A DNA stretch of 10,009 nt, taken from assembly GCA_023423415.1 (NCBI GenBank), contig JAFAFP010000235.1, forward strand, positions 1-10,009, read 5' to 3'. Position numbers and translations under genes: made by a program. This DNA is from Pseudomonadota bacterium (lineage in GTDB: Bacteria; Pseudomonadota; Alphaproteobacteria; Rhizobiales; Xanthobacteraceae). Of the stretch, positions 7,274 through 10,009 are shown piece by piece; within the stretch, counting starts at the first letter, position 1; each line of letters opens with the position of its first letter. The notes below the pieces were generated by a model, which was not told the origin of the DNA, did not search any database, and saw only the letters and a list, made by a program, of their open reading frames with translations.

Positions 7274-7525
7274 CTACGACCGCGGTCGATCGGATCGCTT
7301 TGGCTTTCGACGTGGCTGAGGTGGCACGTAACGCGGATTTTGCTCGCAACGCCCCCCGATGCCCTGAATGGTTGCAAGGCATTGCTGAAAACTGACAAAG
7401 CCGCAGTTGGAGGTGGTCCAATCATAGCGGGCACACCAGGGATATTCCTGTGCCTGCGCCGGACCTGCGACCAGGAGCGGCAGCAATCCCATTGCAAACA
7501 CTCCGAAAATTGCAATCCTACGCAT
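7274..7525 (-). CDS. Small secreted DUF3551-type protein
   Basis: This 83-residue protein has a signal peptide (residues 1-25, MRR then a hydrophobic core ending AQA) and a short mature part opening EYPWCARY. The mature part has four cysteines (C31, C41, C49, C60) in the pattern EYPWCARYDW..NCGFVSFQQCLAT..GIGGRCEQNPRY, which is the hallmark of the DUF3551 family, small exported proteins abundant in Bradyrhizobium and relatives. The cysteines probably form two disulfides in the periplasm. The tail is basic and proline-rich (PPQPRRKPKRSDRPRS). Function is unknown. The start at 7525 is chosen because it begins the signal peptide and has GAGG about 10 nt upstream; a longer frame from 7591 would run through the promoter. 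A well-matched EcfG-type promoter lies just upstream, suggesting stress-induced expression. Confidence 0.85.
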   Translation of the reverse strand: MRRIAIFGVFAMGLLPLLVAGPAQAQEYPWCARYDWTTSNCGFVSFQQCLATIQGIGGRCEQNPRYVPPQPRRKPKRSDRPRS

Positions 7526-7564
7526 GAAATAAGCCCTCGGGGCCGGTCCTGACCGATCAAGCAA

Positions 7565-7589
7565 AACGATACCACCTGACTCCGGTTCC
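7565..7589 (-). promoter_or_regulatory. EcfG-type general stress promoter for the DUF3551 gene
   Basis: On the minus strand GGAAC (7589-7585) is followed after exactly 16 nt by CGTT (7568-7565), a full match to GGAAC-N16/17-CGTT. Transcription would start near 7557, leaving a leader of about 32 nt to the ATG at 7525. The site lies in the 89-nt gap shared with the divergent isomerase gene at 7615. Confidence 0.65.
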
Positions 7590-7614
7590 ATAACGGTCGA
7601 AAGAGAAAGTCACC

Positions 7615-8256
7615 ATGGCAGCAGCAGAACCGGTCGTCGATTTCTGGTTCGATTTTGCATCAACTTACTCTTATCCAGCCTGCATGCGGGCCGGGGATCT
7701 CGCCCGGACCAATGGAGTCACGATCCGCTACCGCCCGTTCCTGCTCGGACCGATCTTCAAGGCACAGGGCTGGGACACCTCCCCGTTCAACATCTACGAG
7801 AGCAAGGGCCGCTACATGTGGCGCGATCTCGAACGACTATGTGCCGACCTTGCGATCCCGTTCCGAAAGCCTGTTCCGTTCCCGCAAAACAGCCTGCTGG
7901 CCGCCCGCGTCGCCTTGGCCGCCGACGGCGAGAGCTGGCGCGATCGGTTCTGCTGCGCGGTGTTCAAGGCTCAATTCGGTCAGGGCCGCCAGATCGACGA
8001 TCCCGCGGTGATCGGCGACATCCTCCACGAGATCAATGCGCCCGCACGCACCGTCTTCGAACTGGCGCAGTCCGATCCGGTCAAGATTCAGCTTCGAACC
8101 CAGACCGAGGAGGCCGGGCGGCTCGGCATTTTCGGCGCACCGAGTTTTACGACAGCCGATGGCGAACTGTTCTGGGGCAATGACCGCCTGGAAGCGGCGA
8201 TCCGCTGGGCCAAAACGCCGCGGAACGAAACCGCAGGCGGCGCATTATCCGCCTGA
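7615..8256 (+). CDS. DsbA-fold 2-hydroxychromene-2-carboxylate isomerase-like protein (kappa-class GST type)
   Basis: This 213-residue cytoplasmic protein has no signal peptide. It shows the marks of the glutathione-dependent HCCA isomerase/kappa GST group: the opening WFDFASTYSYPA, where S16 sits in the position of the catalytic or glutathione-activating serine and there is no CxxC; the YRPFLLGPIFKAQGW segment; and the late IFGAPSF with the cis-proline P176 before WGNDRLEAAI. The founding enzymes isomerise 2-hydroxychromene-2-carboxylate in naphthalene breakdown, but most genomic homologues lie outside such pathways, and no aromatic degradation gene is seen here, so the substrate is open. 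The start ATG has GAAAGAGAAAG just upstream (7599-7609). It is divergent from the DUF3551 gene and followed by a strong terminator, so it is probably a single-gene transcript. Confidence 0.88.
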   Translation: MAAAEPVVDFWFDFASTYSYPACMRAGDLARTNGVTIRYRPFLLGPIFKAQGWDTSPFNIYESKGRYMWRDLERLCADLAIPFRKPVPFPQNSLLAARVALAADGESWRDRFCCAVFKAQFGQGRQIDDPAVIGDILHEINAPARTVFELAQSDPVKIQLRTQTEEAGRLGIFGAPSFTTADGELFWGNDRLEAAIRWAKTPRNETAGGALSA

Positions 8257-8305
8257 GACACGCGACATGTTGAGACGGCACAGGCGGCGAGATAAGCCGC
8301 ATATA

Positions 8306-8340
8306 GGCTCTGGGGGATGAACCAGCCCCCAGGGCCTTTT
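8306..8340 (+). terminator. Intrinsic terminator after the isomerase gene
   Basis: An 11-bp stem (GGCTCTGGGGG at 8306-8316, CCCCCAGGGCC at 8326-8336) with one G-U pair, a 9-nt loop and TTTT at 8337-8340, 50 nt after the stop codon. A further T5 run follows at 8343-8347. Confidence 0.85.
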
Positions 8341-8426
8341 ACGTTTTTGGGGAACACGAACGGTATCGATGGGGTTTGTTCAGTGCTGGGCAGGGCCTCC
8401 GACGTCCCATCTTCACCCTACCCGGT

Positions 8427-8458
8427 GGCCCCGGCTTTCGAGCTGGGGTCTCTTTATT
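8427..8458 (+). terminator. Second rightward hairpin, possible back-up terminator
   Basis: GGCCCCGGCT (8427-8436) pairs with AGCTGGGGTC (8441-8450) around a TTCG tetraloop, followed by TCTTTATT. The two imperfect positions are G-U pairs on the plus strand but mismatches (A-C) on the minus strand, so the structure is better formed in rightward RNA. It ends next to the hisF stop codon and would shield hisF from rightward transcription. Confidence 0.55.
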
Positions 8459-8459
8459 C

Positions 8460-9239
8460 TTACGGATCGAGCCGCACCGGCAAGCCGGCCTTCGCCATAT
8501 GCTCCTTGGCCTGGCGCACCGAATATTCACCGAAATGGAAGATCGAGGCGGCCAACACAGCACTGGCATGCCCGTCGCGGATACCGTCGACCATATGGTC
8601 GAGATTGCCGACGCCACCCGACGCAATGACCGGAACGCTGACAGCATCGGAAACCGCACGCGTGAGCGCAATGTCGAAGCCTGACTTCGTGCCGTCGCGA
8701 TCCATCGACGTCAGCAGGAGTTCGCCAGCGCCGAGCGCAACGACTTCCTTTGCATATTCGATGGCGTCAATGCCGGTCGGCTTGCGCCCGCCATGGGTGA
8801 AGATTTCCCAGCGGTCCTTCTCACCCGGTTGCGAGACTTTCTTGGCATCGATCGCAACGACGATGCATTGATCGCCGAACTTTTCCGCCGCCTCTTTCAC
8901 GAACTCGCGTCGCTGCACCGCGGCGGTGTTGATCGAGACCTTGTCAGCGCCCGATTGCAGCAGAACGCGGATGTCATCCACCGTGCGCACGCCGCCGCCA
9001 ACGGTCACCGGCATGAAGCAAGCTTCCGCCGTGCGCCGCACGACATCCAGCATGGTGCCGCGATTCTCGTGGCTCGCGGTGATGTCGAGGAAGGTCAGTT
9101 CGTCGGCGCCGGCGGCGTCATAGGCGATTGCGGCTTCCACCGGATCGCCGGCATCACGCAGATCGACGAAGTTGACGCCCTTGACCACCCGTCCGTCCTT
9201 CACGTCGAGGCACGGAATGATGCGGACCTTGAATGTCAT
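8460..9239 (-). CDS. hisF: Imidazole glycerol phosphate synthase, cyclase subunit
   Basis: This 259-residue (beta/alpha)8-barrel works with the glutaminase HisH: ammonia from HisH is joined to PRFAR to give imidazole glycerol phosphate and AICAR in histidine synthesis. The catalytic aspartates are present as D12 (IPCLDVKDGRVVKG) and D131 (VVAIDAKK). The phosphate-binding loops TVGGGVRT (79-86) and IASGGVGN (205-212), and LLTSMDRDGTKSGFD (175-189), are typical. Its ATG overlaps the hisA stop by 4 nt (ATGA), so the two are translationally coupled. It ends just beside a rightward hairpin, and no hisE follows on this strand. Confidence 0.98.
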   Translation of the reverse strand: MTFKVRIIPCLDVKDGRVVKGVNFVDLRDAGDPVEAAIAYDAAGADELTFLDITASHENRGTMLDVVRRTAEACFMPVTVGGGVRTVDDIRVLLQSGADKVSINTAAVQRREFVKEAAEKFGDQCIVVAIDAKKVSQPGEKDRWEIFTHGGRKPTGIDAIEYAKEVVALGAGELLLTSMDRDGTKSGFDIALTRAVSDAVSVPVIASGGVGNLDHMVDGIRDGHASAVLAASIFHFGEYSVRQAKEHMAKAGLPVRLDP

Positions 9240-9976
9240 GACGCGATCCGCGATGCGCGAATGAGCGCCAGCGCCTCGGCGGCATTCAGACGCCCATCAT
9301 AGAGCGCACGGCCGGCAATGGCGCCTTCGAGCTTCTTCGCGCGCGGCTCCAGCATCGCCTTCACATCGTCAATCGAGGCCAGCCCGCCAGATGCGATAAC
9401 CGGGATCGACACCGCTTCGGCAAGCGCGATGGTCGCGTCAAGGTTCAAGCCTTTCAGCATGCCGTCCCGCGCGATGTCCGTGTAGATGATCGCGGCGACG
9501 CCCGCGTCTTCGAAACGCCGCGCGATATCGATCACTTCGAGTTCGGACGATTCCGCCCAGCCCTGCACTGCGACCTTTCCGTCGCGCGCATCGAGACCGA
9601 CGGCGACCCGCTCGGGGAATTCCGCCGCGGCCTGTTTGACCAGGGCCGGATCGCGCACCGCCGCGGTGCCGATGATGACGCGGTTCACACCCTTGTCGAG
9701 CCAGCCTGCGACGGTCTTCATGTCGCGGATGCCGCCGCCAAGCTGCACGCGGATATCGGTGACTTCCAGAATGCGATCCACTGCGTGGCCATTCACCGGC
9801 TTGCCGGCAAAGGCGCCGTCGAGATCGACGATGTGCAGATATTCGAACCCGGCCTGCTCGAAGGCTTTGGCCTGTTCTGAGGGATCACGATTGAAGACGG
9901 TCGCGCGCGACATGTCGCCCTGTTCGAGGCGCACGGCGAGACCGTCTTTGAGGTCGATGGCGGGGAAGAGGATCAC
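9236..9976 (-). CDS. hisA: Phosphoribosylformimino-5-aminoimidazole carboxamide ribotide isomerase
   Basis: This 246-residue (beta/alpha)8-barrel converts ProFAR to PRFAR, the substrate of HisF/HisH. Catalytic aspartates are D8 (FPAIDLKDG) and D129 (VGLDARDG). Phosphate-binding loops QLGGGIRD (78-85) and IASGGLAS (194-201), and YTDIARDGMLKG (165-176), are as expected for HisA. The start is GTG at 9976 with AAGGA 9 nt upstream, giving the family-like beginning MILFPAIDLKDG. It overlaps hisF by 4 nt and belongs to the same operon; hisH or another his gene is expected beyond the right edge of the window. Confidence 0.98.
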   Translation of the reverse strand: MILFPAIDLKDGLAVRLEQGDMSRATVFNRDPSEQAKAFEQAGFEYLHIVDLDGAFAGKPVNGHAVDRILEVTDIRVQLGGGIRDMKTVAGWLDKGVNRVIIGTAAVRDPALVKQAAAEFPERVAVGLDARDGKVAVQGWAESSELEVIDIARRFEDAGVAAIIYTDIARDGMLKGLNLDATIALAEAVSIPVIASGGLASIDDVKAMLEPRAKKLEGAIAGRALYDGRLNAAEALALIRASRIAS

Positions 9977-9993
9977 GGTTGTTGGTCCTTACC

Positions 9994-10009
9994 TCCCCCA
10001 AAAGGGGGA
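9994..10009. other. Short hairpin in the hisA leader at window edge
   Basis: On the minus strand TCCCCC-TTTT-GGGGGA forms a 6-bp hairpin immediately before the AGG(T)AAGGA ribosome binding region of hisA. It is cut by the window edge, so its full size and role (leader structure, repeat or spacer after the preceding gene) cannot be judged. Confidence 0.45.

Noticed and set aside
7277..7288. Perfect 12-bp palindrome CGACCGCGGTCG at the end of the DUF3551 gene
   Set aside because: It lies inside the coding end of the gene, encodes part of the basic tail, and has no T-run; a GC-rich palindrome of this size is plausible by chance.

Overview
The window looks like ordinary chromosomal sequence from a GC-rich alphaproteobacterium, most likely of the order Hyphomicrobiales (Rhizobiales) in or near the Nitrobacteraceae/Xanthobacteraceae. 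This rests on a small secreted DUF3551-type protein, two matches to the alphaproteobacterial general-stress (EcfG) promoter consensus, two kinds of intergenic palindromic element of the sort common in this group, and the style of SdhA/SdhB and ArgG. The genus cannot be fixed from this sequence alone. I see no phage, transposase, CRISPR, tRNA or rRNA, and no convincing new defence or biosynthetic system.

Layout. Positions 1-1364 (+) hold the 3' end of sdhA and all of sdhB (succinate dehydrogenase, TCA cycle and respiration), separated by an elaborate compound palindrome. Positions 1468-1851 (+) encode a small VOC-fold (glyoxalase/dioxygenase superfamily) protein; a palindromic element sits on each side of it. 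Positions 1949-3730 (-) encode a secreted PhoA-family alkaline phosphatase with an extra N-terminal beta-rich domain. A divergent regulatory region (3731-4059) separates it from an exported OmpA-domain protein (4060-5781, +) that carries about 245 residues of Gln/Arg/Glu/Asp low-complexity sequence. That gene ends at a strong hairpin terminator facing argG (5879-7126, -). Positions 7274-7525 (-) encode a DUF3551-type secreted peptide and 7615-8256 (+) a DsbA-fold isomerase of the 2-hydroxychromene-2-carboxylate isomerase type, divergently arranged. A second strong terminator follows the isomerase. Positions 8460-9976 (-) hold hisA and hisF with a 4-nt overlap.

How they work together. sdhAB, argG and hisAF are housekeeping metabolism (respiration, arginine and histidine synthesis). 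The envelope and secreted genes are the accessory part. The most informative regulatory signal is that exactly two GGAAC-N16/17-CGTT matches were found by eye on both strands, and each lies in an intergenic region in the right orientation upstream of an exported protein (the OmpA-domain protein and the DUF3551 protein). This suggests both belong to the EcfG general stress regulon. The alkaline phosphatase has a weaker Pho-box-like site. The argG start is supported by a good -10 element that lies inside the longest possible reading frame.
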